This document shows positions 1-8,738 of a stretch of 64,000 nt of DNA, piece by piece (within the stretch, counting starts at the first letter, position 1; every line of letters starts with the position of its first letter). The stretch lies in NCBI RefSeq assembly GCF_039941195.1, contig NZ_JBDVFA010000066.1, forward strand, positions 1 to 64,000, given 5' to 3'. The position numbers and the translations under genes were made by a program. The notes beneath the pieces are model-generated. The model saw only the letters and a program-made list of their open reading frames with translations. It was not told where the DNA came from and did no database searches. This DNA is from Aurantibacter_A sp039941195. GTDB taxonomy: Bacteria; Bacteroidota; Bacteroidia; Flavobacteriales; Flavobacteriaceae.

Positions 1-1
1 A

Positions 2-88
2 AAAGAAGATGTAGGGCATCATCCACATAGTTTAGAAAATCCTAAACCAATTGTCGATTTTATTATAGAACATACTAAAGAGCATTAG
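2..88 (+). CDS. C-terminal fragment of a probable alpha/beta hydrolase
   Basis: An open frame enters from the left edge and stops with TAG at 86-88, leaving 28 residues. The visible tail contains GHHPHSLENPKPIVDFI. A His followed by a Pro-rich run and an I-V-D-F-I helix is the usual end of esterase or dienelactone-hydrolase-like alpha/beta hydrolases, where that His completes the catalytic triad. That family reading is inference from a short tail; the rest of the gene lies outside the window. The next gene starts 27 bases later on the same strand, so the two may be co-transcribed. Confidence 0.5.
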   Translation, partial: KEDVGHHPHSLENPKPIVDFIIEHTKEH

Positions 89-115
89 AACAAATATCAA
101 CACTAAATAATAATT

Positions 116-1171
116 ATGTATACTAAAAAAATATTTACGGTACCACAATTAGCCAAGTGGACAAGATATGAAACGATTGCATTTTTTATAATTATTATAG
201 CTTGGGTTTCGGGATATTATTTTTTTAATCTAACATGGATGAAAATTCCTTGGACACCGCTAGCCCTAATAGGTACTGCCGTAGCTTTCGTAATAGGATT
301 TCAAAATAATTCAGCTTATGGAAGAATTTGGGAGGCGCGAAAAATTTGGGGAGGTATTGTAAATACTTCAAGAACATTGGGAATGTTTTTGCAAGATATG
401 ATTAGCAATGAGTACGCCAAAAATCCAGTTAGTGATGAACAATTAAAAAGTGAAATTAAAAAATTAACCTATCGCCATATTGCATGGATAACAGCCTTAA
501 GACATACCATGCGTTTACCTAAACCTTGGGAAACTACTGCCAAGCATAAAACCAATCAAGAATTTAGTTTGCGACCACCTGAATTCGATTCAAGTATTGG
601 GGATGATATAAAATCGCACATATCGAAAACAGATTTTGACTACGTTATGGCAAAAGGAAATAAGTCCACTGCCTTATTATATCTTCAATCTCATCACCTA
701 AAAAAGCTAAAAGAAGAAGGTGTTTTATGGGAATTTTCATTTTTAGAGTTAGAAGCAATTCTTCAAGAACTATTTACGCTGCAAGGACAAAGTGAACGGA
801 TTAAAAATTTTCCTTATCCAAGACAATTCGCAACATTGAATCACTTTTTTATGTGGATTTTTGTTTTGCTTTTACCCTTAGCACTTGTTCCGCAATTTGC
901 AGAAATTGGTGTTGAATTAGAAGATACCTATCCATTAATTGGCAATTTATTTGTTTGGTTGACAATTCCTTTTTACGTTATAGTGGCATGGGTATTTCAT
1001 ACCATGGAAAGAATAGGAAGAACTGGTGAAAATCCTTTTGAAGGCACTGCCAACGATGTTCCCATTTCAACCATAGCGAGAGGCATTGAAATTGATATGC
1101 TTCAAAATTTAGGAGAATCAGATGATAAAATTCCGATTCAATTTCCAGAACAGTATAATACGCAATTCTAA
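116..1171 (+). CDS. bestrophin-like (UPF0187 family) membrane channel protein
   Basis: A 351-residue integral membrane protein. Hydrophobic segments lie near residues 21-38 and 48-63, with a second pair in the last third (about 240-295). The family hallmark NSAYGRIWEARKIWGG sits at about 65-80, just after the second segment, and a late ENPFEGTANDVP resembles the conserved bestrophin NPF...D-P motif. Bacterial bestrophins form pentameric channels in the inner membrane; some characterised members pass cations rather than chloride, so ion selectivity cannot be read from this sequence. It starts at ATG 116 and ends 3 bases before the next gene, suggesting a two-gene transcript. Family assignment is firm; physiological role unknown. 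Confidence 0.85.
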   Translation: MYTKKIFTVPQLAKWTRYETIAFFIIIIAWVSGYYFFNLTWMKIPWTPLALIGTAVAFVIGFQNNSAYGRIWEARKIWGGIVNTSRTLGMFLQDMISNEYAKNPVSDEQLKSEIKKLTYRHIAWITALRHTMRLPKPWETTAKHKTNQEFSLRPPEFDSSIGDDIKSHISKTDFDYVMAKGNKSTALLYLQSHHLKKLKEEGVLWEFSFLELEAILQELFTLQGQSERIKNFPYPRQFATLNHFFMWIFVLLLPLALVPQFAEIGVELEDTYPLIGNLFVWLTIPFYVIVAWVFHTMERIGRTGENPFEGTANDVPISTIARGIEIDMLQNLGESDDKIPIQFPEQYNTQF

Positions 1172-1174
1172 TAC

Positions 1175-1525
1175 ATGCCAAAAACAGAATATCGTGTTTA
1201 TGTAGTAGAACTTTCAAAAAGAGTATATACCGATAACAGAAAGTTCAGGGAAGCGAACCCACAATTTAATGGTGTACTGGAATGTTTATATGTAGGCATG
1301 ACAAGTAAGTCACCCAAGGAACGTTTTGAACAACATAAAAAAGGCAGTTTAAGTAAAAAAGGACACAATTTATCTTCTAGTATTGTGCGCAAATACGGTG
1401 CTTATTTAAGACCAAGTCTATACAATCATATAGACCCTATGCCAACTCGTGCCCAGGCACTTAAAATGGAAAAAATACTTGCCTTAGAATTAAGAAGAAA
1501 AAAATACGCTGTTTGGTTTAACTAA
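1175..1525 (+). CDS. small GIY-YIG-like domain protein
   Basis: A 116-residue protein. The N-terminal VYVVEL strand and the later CLYVGMTSKSPKERFEQHKKG correspond to the GIY and YIG strands and the following helix of GIY-YIG nuclease-like proteins, separated by a longer insert (about residues 15-35) than in UvrC-type domains. An ERF-x-x-H-K motif follows, and an EKILALELRR helix near the C-terminus could hold the metal-binding Glu. No second domain is present, so it is a stand-alone module of unknown DNA-processing role. It follows the bestrophin gene by 3 bases and ends just before a strong bidirectional terminator. Confidence 0.6.
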   Translation: MPKTEYRVYVVELSKRVYTDNRKFREANPQFNGVLECLYVGMTSKSPKERFEQHKKGSLSKKGHNLSSSIVRKYGAYLRPSLYNHIDPMPTRAQALKMEKILALELRRKKYAVWFN

Positions 1526-1526
1526 A

Positions 1527-1554
1527 AAAACCATCCTAAAACTAGGATGGTTTT
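1527..1554. terminator. bidirectional intrinsic terminator
   Basis: Arms CCATCCT (1531-1537) and AGGATGG (1544-1550) enclose a 6-base loop, and the stem is extended by flanking A and T runs on each side. It sits between the convergent GIY-YIG-like gene and carB and can serve both strands. Confidence 0.85.
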
Positions 1555-1574
1555 GACTCTTAAAGTAGTATCAA

Positions 1575-4427
1575 TTACTTACTCAAATACATCTTCCGTC
1601 TTGCATATAGGTTATAAAAAGCGTCATCCTTTAAACTATCAATAAATAAGATACTCTCACCAGTACTCTTCATTTCTGGTCCTAGATTCTTATTCACATT
1701 CGGAAATTTATTAAATGAGAATACAGGTTGTTTAATTGCATAACCTTCTAATTGTGGATCAAATTTAAAGTCTTTCACCTTTTTCTCACCCAACATTACC
1801 TTGGTAGCATAATTTACATACGGTTCTTTATAAGCTTTTGCTATAAAAGGAACTGTACGAGATGCACGTGGGTTTGCTTCAATTATATAAACAGTATCGT
1901 CTTTAATTGCAAACTGAATATTTATTAAACCAACTGTATTTAATGCTAGTGCAATTTTTTTAGTATGATCTTTAATTTGTTGCATTACAAACTCACCCAA
2001 GTTAAAAGGTGGCAAAGTTGCATTAGAATCACCAGAATGCACACCACAAGGTTCAATATGTTCCATTATTCCAATAATGTAGACATCTTCTCCATCACAG
2101 ATTGCATCGGCCTCGGCTTCAATAGCACCATCTAAATAATGGTCTAACAATAATTTATTATTCGGAATCTTGCGAAGCAAGTCAACAACATGCTCCTCCA
2201 ATTCTTCTTTATTAATAACAATTTTCATTCCCTGACCACCTAATACATAAGAAGGTCTCACTAATAATGGGAAATCTAATTCATCGGCTAACACTAAGGC
2301 TTCATCGGCAGATTCTGCAACACCAAATCTTGGAAAAGGAATATCGTTTTCTACTAATAATTCAGAAAAACTACCACGATCCTCCGCTAAATCTAATGCT
2401 TCAAAGCTGGTACCTAATATTTTAATTCCGTATTTAGATAATTTTTCAGCTAGTTTTAAGGCAGTTTGCCCACCTAACTGTACAATTACCCCTTCCGGTT
2501 TTTCGTGTTTTATTATATCATAAATGTGTTCCCAAAATACAGGTTCGAAATAAAGTTTATCTGCGGTATCAAAATCAGTTGAAACTGTTTCTGGGTTACA
2601 GTTAATCATTATAGTTTCATAACCACACTCTGCCGCCGCAAGTACCCCATGAACACAGCAATAGTCAAATTCTATTCCCTGTCCAATTCGGTTTGGTCCA
2701 GAACCCAATACGACAACCTTCTTTCGGTCTGTAACCTTACTATCATTTTCTACATAACGTTCACCATCTGGTGTTTCAATTTCAGCTTCAAAAGTAGAAT
2801 AGTAATACGGAGTCATCGCTTTAAACTCAGCAGCACAAGTGTCCACCAATTTAAAGACTCGATTAATGTTCATTTCTACTCTTTTCTCATGTACCTCGCT
2901 TTCATAGCAATCTAACATATGAGCTATTTGGCGATCCGCAAACCCTTTTTGCTTAGCTTCAAGCATTAACTCTCTGGATAAGGTATCCACGGTATAGGTA
3001 GAAATTTCCTTTTCTAAATAATGTAATTCTTCATATTGCCTTAAGAACCACATATCAATTTTTGTAATATCATGAATGCGACTTAACGGAATACCCATTT
3101 GTATTGCATCATAGATAACAAACACACGATCCCAACTAGGTATCGTTAGTTTACTTATAATTTCATCGTAATTTCTATAGCCCTTTCCATCTGCACCTAA
3201 GCCATTTCTTTTAATTTCTAAAGATTGTGTAGCTTTATGTAAGGCCTCTTGAAACGAACGCCCAATACCCATAACTTCACCAACGGCTTTCATCTGAAGT
3301 CCTAAAGTTCTATCCGAACCTTCAAACTTATCAAAGTTCCAACGTGGAATTTTTACAATCACATAATCTAAAGTAGGCTCAAATAAGGCCGAAGTAGATT
3401 TAGTAATCTGATTATCCAACTCATCAAGTGAATAGCCTATAGCCAGCTTCGTCGCTATTTTTGCAATAGGATATCCTGTTGCTTTGGATGCTAATGCTGA
3501 TGAACGCGATACCCTTGGGTTAATTTCAATAGCAATAATATCTTCTTTATCATCCGGACTAACAGCAAACTGCACATTGCAACCTCCTTCAAAATCGCCA
3601 ATACTTCGCATCATATGAATGGACATATCACGCATTTTCTGGAAAGTTCTGTCAGATAAGGTCATTGCCGGAGCAACAGTAATTGAATCTCCAGTATGTA
3701 TCCCCATTGGATCCATATTTTCAATGGTACAGATAATAACTACATTATCATTTTTATCACGTAAGAGCTCTAATTCATATTCTTTCCATCCCATCATGGC
3801 TTTATCAATCATCACCTCATGAATAGGAGAGATTTCCAAACCACGACTTAAAAGTTCATCAAAATCTTCTTGCTTATAAACGATAGCAGCACCTGCACCA
3901 CCCAAAGTATAAGATGCTCTAATTACTAATGGGAAACCAAATTCTTGAGCAATTTCCTTTCCTTTTAGAAACGATGTAGCAGTAGCTTGGGGTGCCATTG
4001 GCACACCTATTTTAAGCATTAACTCACGAAATTTCTCTCGATCTTCTGTAATATTAATGGCAGCAATATCAACACCGATAAGTTTAACATCAAAATCTTC
4101 CCAAATTCCTTTTTCATCCGCTTCAATACATAAATTTAAAGCTGTTTGACCACCCATTGTAGGCAATACTGCATCAATTTCTGGATGTTCTTTTAAAATT
4201 TCAATTATAGATTTTGTGGTAAGTGGTTTCAAATAAACATGATCCGCCATAGATGGATCGGTCATAATGGTAGCCGGGTTACTGTTAATCAATACAGTTT
4301 TTATTCCGTCTTCACGCAAAGATCGTAAAGATTGCGAACCTGAATAGTCAAATTCACATGCTTGACCAATAACAATAGGTCCTGAACCAATAATTAAAAT
4401 AGTGTTTAAATCTTCTCTTTTAGGCAT
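1575..4427 (-). CDS. carB: carbamoyl-phosphate synthase large subunit, lacking the C-terminal regulatory domain
   Basis: Makes carbamoyl phosphate from bicarbonate, glutamine-derived ammonia and two ATP for pyrimidine and arginine synthesis, together with CarA (not in this window). The 950 residues show two homologous halves. Each opens with a nucleotide-binding segment (ILIIGSGPIVIGQACEFDYSG near residue 10 and VVLGSGPNRIGQGIEFDY near 570) followed by an ATP-grasp module with GGAG and GGQG loops and the E-x-NPR metal site (EINPRVSRSSALASKATG; EANPRASRTVPFIAKA). E. coli CarB has about 1073 residues; here the protein ends right after the second half, so the MGS-like allosteric domain that binds UMP, IMP or ornithine is absent. 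I believe this length is usual in Flavobacteriaceae. rpmH lies upstream behind a terminator. Confidence 0.97.
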   Translation of the reverse strand: MPKREDLNTILIIGSGPIVIGQACEFDYSGSQSLRSLREDGIKTVLINSNPATIMTDPSMADHVYLKPLTTKSIIEILKEHPEIDAVLPTMGGQTALNLCIEADEKGIWEDFDVKLIGVDIAAINITEDREKFRELMLKIGVPMAPQATATSFLKGKEIAQEFGFPLVIRASYTLGGAGAAIVYKQEDFDELLSRGLEISPIHEVMIDKAMMGWKEYELELLRDKNDNVVIICTIENMDPMGIHTGDSITVAPAMTLSDRTFQKMRDMSIHMMRSIGDFEGGCNVQFAVSPDDKEDIIAIEINPRVSRSSALASKATGYPIAKIATKLAIGYSLDELDNQITKSTSALFEPTLDYVIVKIPRWNFDKFEGSDRTLGLQMKAVGEVMGIGRSFQEALHKATQSLEIKRNGLGADGKGYRNYDEIISKLTIPSWDRVFVIYDAIQMGIPLSRIHDITKIDMWFLRQYEELHYLEKEISTYTVDTLSRELMLEAKQKGFADRQIAHMLDCYESEVHEKRVEMNINRVFKLVDTCAAEFKAMTPYYYSTFEAEIETPDGERYVENDSKVTDRKKVVVLGSGPNRIGQGIEFDYCCVHGVLAAAECGYETIMINCNPETVSTDFDTADKLYFEPVFWEHIYDIIKHEKPEGVIVQLGGQTALKLAEKLSKYGIKILGTSFEALDLAEDRGSFSELLVENDIPFPRFGVAESADEALVLADELDFPLLVRPSYVLGGQGMKIVINKEELEEHVVDLLRKIPNNKLLLDHYLDGAIEAEADAICDGEDVYIIGIMEHIEPCGVHSGDSNATLPPFNLGEFVMQQIKDHTKKIALALNTVGLINIQFAIKDDTVYIIEANPRASRTVPFIAKAYKEPYVNYATKVMLGEKKVKDFKFDPQLEGYAIKQPVFSFNKFPNVNKNLGPEMKSTGESILFIDSLKDDAFYNLYARRKMYLSK

Positions 4428-4484
4428 TCTGATACTTCTTTATTTAGGATACTAGTTGATTAACAAGTTTTCTGAAATTTGAGC

Positions 4485-4519
4485 AAAAAAAAAGTGCTAC
4501 TTCTAAAAAAGTAACACTT
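4485..4519 (-). terminator. intrinsic terminator after rpmH
   Basis: Read on the minus strand, arms AAGTGTTAC and GTAGCACTT (one G-U pair) close a 10-base loop and are followed by a run of nine or more T. It separates rpmH from carB, so carB needs its own promoter in the roughly 60 bases left. Confidence 0.85.
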
Positions 4520-4543
4520 CAATATTATAAAAAAATACAATCA

Positions 4544-4702
4544 TTATTTTTTATGTCGTAATTCAGATGATACGGTAAGTTTCTTTCTTCCCTTAGCTCT
4601 TCTTCTGGCTAAAACTTTTCTACCATTAACTGATGCCATACGCTCTCTAAAGCCGTGCTTATTTTTACGTTTTCTTTTTGATGGCTGATATGTTCTTTTC
4701 AT
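4544..4702 (-). CDS. rpmH: 50S ribosomal protein L34
   Basis: A 52-residue, strongly basic protein beginning MKRTYQPSKRKRKNKHGFRE and continuing RMASVNGRKVLARRRAKGRK, the nearly invariant L34 sequence, with a short C-terminal SSELRHKK tail. L34 is a small protein of the large ribosomal subunit. The gene is monocistronic here: it has a full promoter match upstream (TTG-N19-TATATTTG on the minus strand) and a strong terminator downstream. In many bacteria rpmH sits beside rnpA and dnaA; here neither is adjacent, the neighbours being carB and a divergent secreted protein gene. Confidence 0.97.
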   Translation of the reverse strand: MKRTYQPSKRKRKNKHGFRERMASVNGRKVLARRRAKGRKKLTVSSELRHKK

Positions 4703-4748
4703 TTTTTGCTACTTTTATTAAGAATCCTACCTTGGTAAAATCCGGGTG

Positions 4749-4778
4749 CAAATATACAAAGACTTTTTTCTTCTCCAA
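4749..4778 (-). promoter_or_regulatory. rpmH promoter, Bacteroidota type
   Basis: On the minus strand the -33 TTG (4776-4778) is 19 bases from the -7 element TATATTTG (4749-4756), an exact match to TAnnTTTG. The start codon lies about 47 bases downstream of the -7 element. Confidence 0.8.
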
Positions 4779-4835
4779 GCCTATATAAAAAAATATTTTT
4801 TAAATATTGAATAGTTCCCCCGAGTCGCTTTTTAT

Positions 4836-4843
4836 TACTTTTG
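4836..4843 (+). promoter_or_regulatory. possible -7 element for the secreted-protein gene
   Basis: TACTTTTG fits TAnnTTTG and lies 30 bases before the ATG at 4874. No TTG is found at the expected -33 spacing, so support is partial. The TTG at 4841, in frame with the gene, is the last three bases of this element. Confidence 0.45.
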
Positions 4844-4873
4844 CAAGAATCTATTTTTGGCAGTAAAATTATA

Positions 4874-5758
4874 ATGAAAAAGCTACTATTTATATTGTGT
4901 TGTTTTTTGGCATCTACTGCAACATTTGCACAAACAACCCTAGAATATAATCTTAAACAAGGCCAAATGTTTATGATTAAACAAGAGGCTGAGCAAATGA
5001 TTACACAGGAGCTAGACGGTGCCAGCCATGTTTTAACTAATTTAATCGATGGTTTATTACAATTTAAGGTCGTTGAAATAAATGAAAATGGTTATGCCAT
5101 TGAATTATCCTTCGAAGACCTTAATATGACAATGAACTCAAGTATACAGGGAGAAATAATGAATGTTCGTGCTAAAGAGGTATCTGAAGACGATATGCAA
5201 TCAAAAATGTTCAACAGTCTTCTCGGAAACCCTGTAAACATTATACTTTCCAAAAACGGAAAAATAATTGAGGTTTCTGGGGGTGATAAATTAGTAGACA
5301 ATATGGTGGCCAATGCAGGCATTGAAGATGAATTCACCTTAAATATGATGAAAAAGTCATTAGAAAAGGAATTTGGTTCAGAAGCACTTTCCAATAGCTA
5401 TGAGCAAATGACGTATATCTATTCCAATGATGCCGTTACTATCGGAGATTCATGGCAAAATGAATTCGCAGGTAAACTAAATGCAAAAAACACTTGGACA
5501 TTAAATGAACTAACCAATGCTAATGCAAGTATTTCAGGGCTTGCAGATGTAATTATGAAAATTGAAGAACCTGCCTTAACCATGAACCTAACTGGAAGTC
5601 AGAGTAGTACTGTAATAACGGACATTACTACAGGGTTTATTATTAAAATGACGGTAGAAGGTGAATCAAAAGGAAGTTCAACCATGGTACAAATGGCTGA
5701 CCAGAAAATACCAACAACTATTAAATCAACAATCACTTACGAATTAATTAAAGAATAA
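4874..5758 (+). CDS. secreted protein resembling DUF6263
   Basis: A 294-residue protein with a clear Sec signal peptide (MKKLLFILCCFLASTATFAQ), so it is exported to the periplasm or outer envelope. The mature part is rich in beta-strand and has alternating polar and hydrophobic residues, without cysteines or catalytic motifs I can name. Layout and residues such as YNLKQGQMFMIKQEAEQ and a repeated G-x-SWxxEF-type segment resemble DUF6263 of Bacteroidota, but this is recognition by eye. I chose ATG 4874 rather than the in-frame TTG at 4841 because it places the signal peptide at the N-terminus and because that TTG forms part of a promoter-like element. The next gene begins one base after its stop codon region, so the two are probably co-transcribed. 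Confidence 0.7.
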   Translation: MKKLLFILCCFLASTATFAQTTLEYNLKQGQMFMIKQEAEQMITQELDGASHVLTNLIDGLLQFKVVEINENGYAIELSFEDLNMTMNSSIQGEIMNVRAKEVSEDDMQSKMFNSLLGNPVNIILSKNGKIIEVSGGDKLVDNMVANAGIEDEFTLNMMKKSLEKEFGSEALSNSYEQMTYIYSNDAVTIGDSWQNEFAGKLNAKNTWTLNELTNANASISGLADVIMKIEEPALTMNLTGSQSSTVITDITTGFIIKMTVEGESKGSSTMVQMADQKIPTTIKSTITYELIKE

Positions 5759-5759
5759 T

Positions 5760-6275
5760 ATGTTCAACAAAAACTTAAAGCTGGTTATTGCAGCCTTAAT
5801 AATAGCATACGCAGTCTATCAATTTATAGAAGGAAATATTGGCAATGGCATTGCTTTGATACTCCTATCTGGAATTTTTATTTTTCTATATTTTAGAAAT
5901 GAAATTATTTTGTTGGCCTTTTTACGCATGCGAAAGCAAGATTTAGAAGGAACAGAGAAATGGCTAACTAAAATTAAGAATCCAGAAGCCGCGCTAATAA
6001 CCAAACAGCAAGGTTATTTCAATTATTTACATGGTATTATTTACTCGCAAAAAAACTTAACTACCGCAGAGAAGTATTTTAGAAAAGCACTAAAATTGGG
6101 ACTTACCATGGATTATGACATAGCTATGGCCAAATTAAGTTTAGCAGGAATAGCGATGCAGAAAAGAAGAAAACGTGAGGCCACTACCCTACTTCAAGAA
6201 GCGAAAAGGCTTGACAAAAACAATATGCTTACAGAACAAATTAAAATGATGCAACAGCAAATGAAGAAAATCTAA
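5760..6275 (+). CDS. small membrane protein with TPR-like C-terminal half
   Basis: A 171-residue protein. Two hydrophobic segments (about residues 8-24 and 30-52) form a membrane hairpin at the N-terminus. The remaining cytoplasmic part reads as one to two tetratricopeptide-like helix pairs: a YFNYLHGIIYSQKNLTTAEKYFRKALKLGL motif in two steps, then a MAKLSLAGIAMQKRRKREATTLLQEAKRL helix pair. Such TPR modules mediate protein contacts. It follows the secreted protein by one base. Its stop codon overlaps the stop of the convergent cls gene by four bases, so neither gene has room for a dedicated terminator. Confidence 0.65.
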   Translation: MFNKNLKLVIAALIIAYAVYQFIEGNIGNGIALILLSGIFIFLYFRNEIILLAFLRMRKQDLEGTEKWLTKIKNPEAALITKQQGYFNYLHGIIYSQKNLTTAEKYFRKALKLGLTMDYDIAMAKLSLAGIAMQKRRKREATTLLQEAKRLDKNNMLTEQIKMMQQQMKKI

Positions 6276-7732
6276 AGTAGCGGAGCTAATAACCTGCTGA
6301 AAGATTCTTTTAGTTTTCGTAGCAATCCTCTATTTTCCCAACGTTCTAAATCAACTTCATCACAGTCGTTTAAATCGTTTAGAAATATAGCGGACATCTT
6401 TTTATTTATAGCTTCATCGTAGATAAGTGCATTCACCTCAAAGTTGAGAGTAAAACTTCTATAATCGAGATTTGCTGTTCCTACAATCGACATGGATTCA
6501 TCCATAATCATCGTTTTAGCATGCACAAACCCTTTTGTATATCTAAAAATACGAATTCCTGACTCTAAACAATGTGCTATATAAGAATCTGAAGCGTATT
6601 GGGCAGCCCAAGAATCAGAGTCATAAGGTAAAATAACACGAACATCTATTCCACTACGCGCTGCAGTAGTTAAAGCCGTCATTATGGAATCGTTAGGCAT
6701 AAAGTAAGGTGTAGTAATATAAACCCGCTCTGCAGCGGTATTTATAGCACAAAACATGGCTTCCATAATATTCGCCCAATCGGTATCCGGGCCACTAGCT
6801 GCAATTTGAATTGCTATACTATTTACATTTTCTGAATTACTAGCTGGGAATAATTTATCATCAATTAACAGTTCTGATTTGGACACAAAATTCCAGCTCA
6901 ATAAAAAAGTAGCTTGAAGCGACCCTACTGCTCCCCCACTAATTCTTAGGTGCGTATCTCTCCAAAACCGCTCATTATCATAGGTGTTATCATATTTTTT
7001 GTCAATATTAATACCGCCTACATAACCAATTTCACCATCGATAACCACTATTTTTCGATGATCACGATAATTTAATTTACTGGTAGTATTGGAGAATAAA
7101 ACAGGCATAAAGGCAAAATGCTGTATACCACTTTCGGTCATTTTCCTTTTGACTTTTGAAGTGATAGAACTCCCAACATCATCATATACTACCCGTACAT
7201 TAACGCCCTCCTGTGCTTTTGCACAAAGTATATCAATAAGCTCTGAGCCAAGTATGTCGCTAAATATTACAAAATATTCAATGTGAATATGATTTCGTGC
7301 GGCCCTTAAATCTTCTCGTAACCGTTTAAACTTTTCCTCCCCATTAATTAGAATTTCAGCTTTATTGTCAAAAGTTAAAATTGCCTTCTCATTATTTTTT
7401 AAAAGCCGATAGATTTTAAAGATACCTTCACCGTATTTTTCTTCAAAATCTTCTTGTTCCTCTTGATCTAAATGAAATTGCTTACGCCATTCTTTAATTT
7501 TGGCATTGTCTAAAAGATACTTTTTCTCAAATATTTTTGATTTCCGATAGTCTTGGCCAAATAAGTAATAAACTAGAAGACCTAAGCCTGGTAATACCAG
7601 CAGTGTAAAAAGAAAAGAAAAGGTTTTAATGGGATTCTTATTCTTAAGAATCAAAAGGACAGCAAAAAATAAAACAAATAAATAGTACGTTAATAATAGA
7701 AACGGCCAATATTCATTTAGAAATCCCCACAT
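6272..7732 (-). CDS. cls: cardiolipin synthase, phospholipase D family
   Basis: Condenses phosphatidylglycerol into cardiolipin at the inner membrane. The 486 residues start with two transmembrane helices (about 10-29 and 38-58), as in bacterial ClsA. Two HKD motifs are complete: H225-x-K227-x4-D232 in DHRKIVVIDGEIGYVGG, and a second in FVHAKTMIMDESMSIVGTANLD near residue 403, each followed by the usual glycine or serine tail. Length is typical of the family. It overlaps the upstream transglycosylase gene by one base (TAATG), so both are translated from one mRNA starting at the promoter near 8708-8738. The pairing of a cell-wall lytic enzyme with a membrane-lipid enzyme suggests envelope maintenance. 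Confidence 0.93.
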   Translation of the reverse strand: MWGFLNEYWPFLLLTYYLFVLFFAVLLILKNKNPIKTFSFLFTLLVLPGLGLLVYYLFGQDYRKSKIFEKKYLLDNAKIKEWRKQFHLDQEEQEDFEEKYGEGIFKIYRLLKNNEKAILTFDNKAEILINGEEKFKRLREDLRAARNHIHIEYFVIFSDILGSELIDILCAKAQEGVNVRVVYDDVGSSITSKVKRKMTESGIQHFAFMPVLFSNTTSKLNYRDHRKIVVIDGEIGYVGGINIDKKYDNTYDNERFWRDTHLRISGGAVGSLQATFLLSWNFVSKSELLIDDKLFPASNSENVNSIAIQIAASGPDTDWANIMEAMFCAINTAAERVYITTPYFMPNDSIMTALTTAARSGIDVRVILPYDSDSWAAQYASDSYIAHCLESGIRIFRYTKGFVHAKTMIMDESMSIVGTANLDYRSFTLNFEVNALIYDEAINKKMSAIFLNDLNDCDEVDLERWENRGLLRKLKESFSRLLAPLL

Positions 7733-8685
7733 TACTTTGATTCACGATAATACCCTTTGTTTGGAATTTGAATAGTATATTTTTTACCTGATTTATTGTT
7801 CAAGTGCGGTTCACGCAACCATGGATTGTGACGTTTAAGCACTTTATAGTTGATTTCATACTGTTGTGCGAAATCAGTAATACTAAATATTGGAGCGTCA
7901 ATTTCAACTTCAAAAGTTGGAACATTCACATATAAATCTTCTTTCTGAATATCAAAGCCATATTTTTCAGGGTTCGAAAGAATCTCTTTTATGGCCATTA
8001 TTCTAAAAACATATCTTCCTGTTTCCTGACCCAAAAGTAAATCGTAATAATCATTTACCTGTTGAGCTCCTAAATATTTATTTATAGCTCCAGGGCCCGC
8101 ATTGTAAGCAGCAGCAGTAAGAGTCCAATTTCCATACTTCTTTTTCCATCGGTTTAAATACTTACAAGCTACCTCCGTAGATTTCACCAAATTGTAGCGT
8201 TCATCTACATTGGAATTTACTTCCAATCCGTATTCACGTCCAGTACCTTTCATAATTTGCCAGAATCCTGTTGCTCCAGCATGAGAAACTACATTGGTTA
8301 AACCACTTTCAGCTACAGCCAAATATTTAAAATCATCTGGAATACCATTTTTAGCCAAAATCGGCTCTATAATTGGAAAATACTTATGCGCTCTTTTTAT
8401 TAAAAGTACGGCATTTGATTGCCAATAGGTATTTACCAAGAACTCGCGGTCTATGCGTTCCAAAATCTCTGGATCATCCTGCGGTACTTTTTCTCCTGCA
8501 AAGTTTAAATCTTCAGGTATTTCAATAGATGTAATTCTATATTCTTTAGCCACGCTTTTATCGCTATCATTAGCTAAATCGGTAGATTGTACAGCTACAA
8601 TCGTTTTATCTTGTATGGCGAATATTAGGGTGCTCACCACTAAAACAAGACCTAATCCCATTAATATATTCTTCAATAGCTTCAT
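7732..8685 (-). CDS. membrane-anchored lytic transglycosylase with C-terminal LysM-like domain
   Basis: Cleaves the MurNAc-GlcNAc bond of peptidoglycan with formation of a 1,6-anhydro end. A hydrophobic N-terminal segment (about 8-24) anchors or exports it. The SLT domain covers roughly 85-240: the catalytic Glu is E126 in LAVAESGLTNVVSHAGATG, followed by FWQIMKGTGREYGL and the AAYNAGPGAINKYLG motif. The last 70 residues (ITDFAQQYEINYKVLKRHNPWL ... KKYTIQIP) look like a LysM peptidoglycan-binding module, so the architecture is MltD-like but short (317 residues, one LysM). It is the first gene of a two-gene operon with cls. Confidence 0.9.
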   Translation of the reverse strand: MKLLKNILMGLGLVLVVSTLIFAIQDKTIVAVQSTDLANDSDKSVAKEYRITSIEIPEDLNFAGEKVPQDDPEILERIDREFLVNTYWQSNAVLLIKRAHKYFPIIEPILAKNGIPDDFKYLAVAESGLTNVVSHAGATGFWQIMKGTGREYGLEVNSNVDERYNLVKSTEVACKYLNRWKKKYGNWTLTAAAYNAGPGAINKYLGAQQVNDYYDLLLGQETGRYVFRIMAIKEILSNPEKYGFDIQKEDLYVNVPTFEVEIDAPIFSITDFAQQYEINYKVLKRHNPWLREPHLNNKSGKKYTIQIPNKGYYRESK

Positions 8686-8707
8686 TTTGGTAAATTTTGG
8701 AGTTACT

Positions 8708-8738
8708 CAAAGGTAATATTACAACTCACTTATTGCAA
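8708..8738 (-). promoter_or_regulatory. promoter of the transglycosylase-cls operon
   Basis: On the minus strand, -33 TTG (8736-8738) is 20 bases from the -7 element TACCTTTG (8708-8715), matching TTG-N19..21-TAnnTTTG. The -33 part lies inside the 3' end of the upstream hydrolase gene. Confidence 0.7.

Noticed and set aside
6240..6300. Terminator between the TPR protein gene and cls
   Set aside because: The two stop codons overlap by four bases and I find no stable stem with a T run on either strand nearby.
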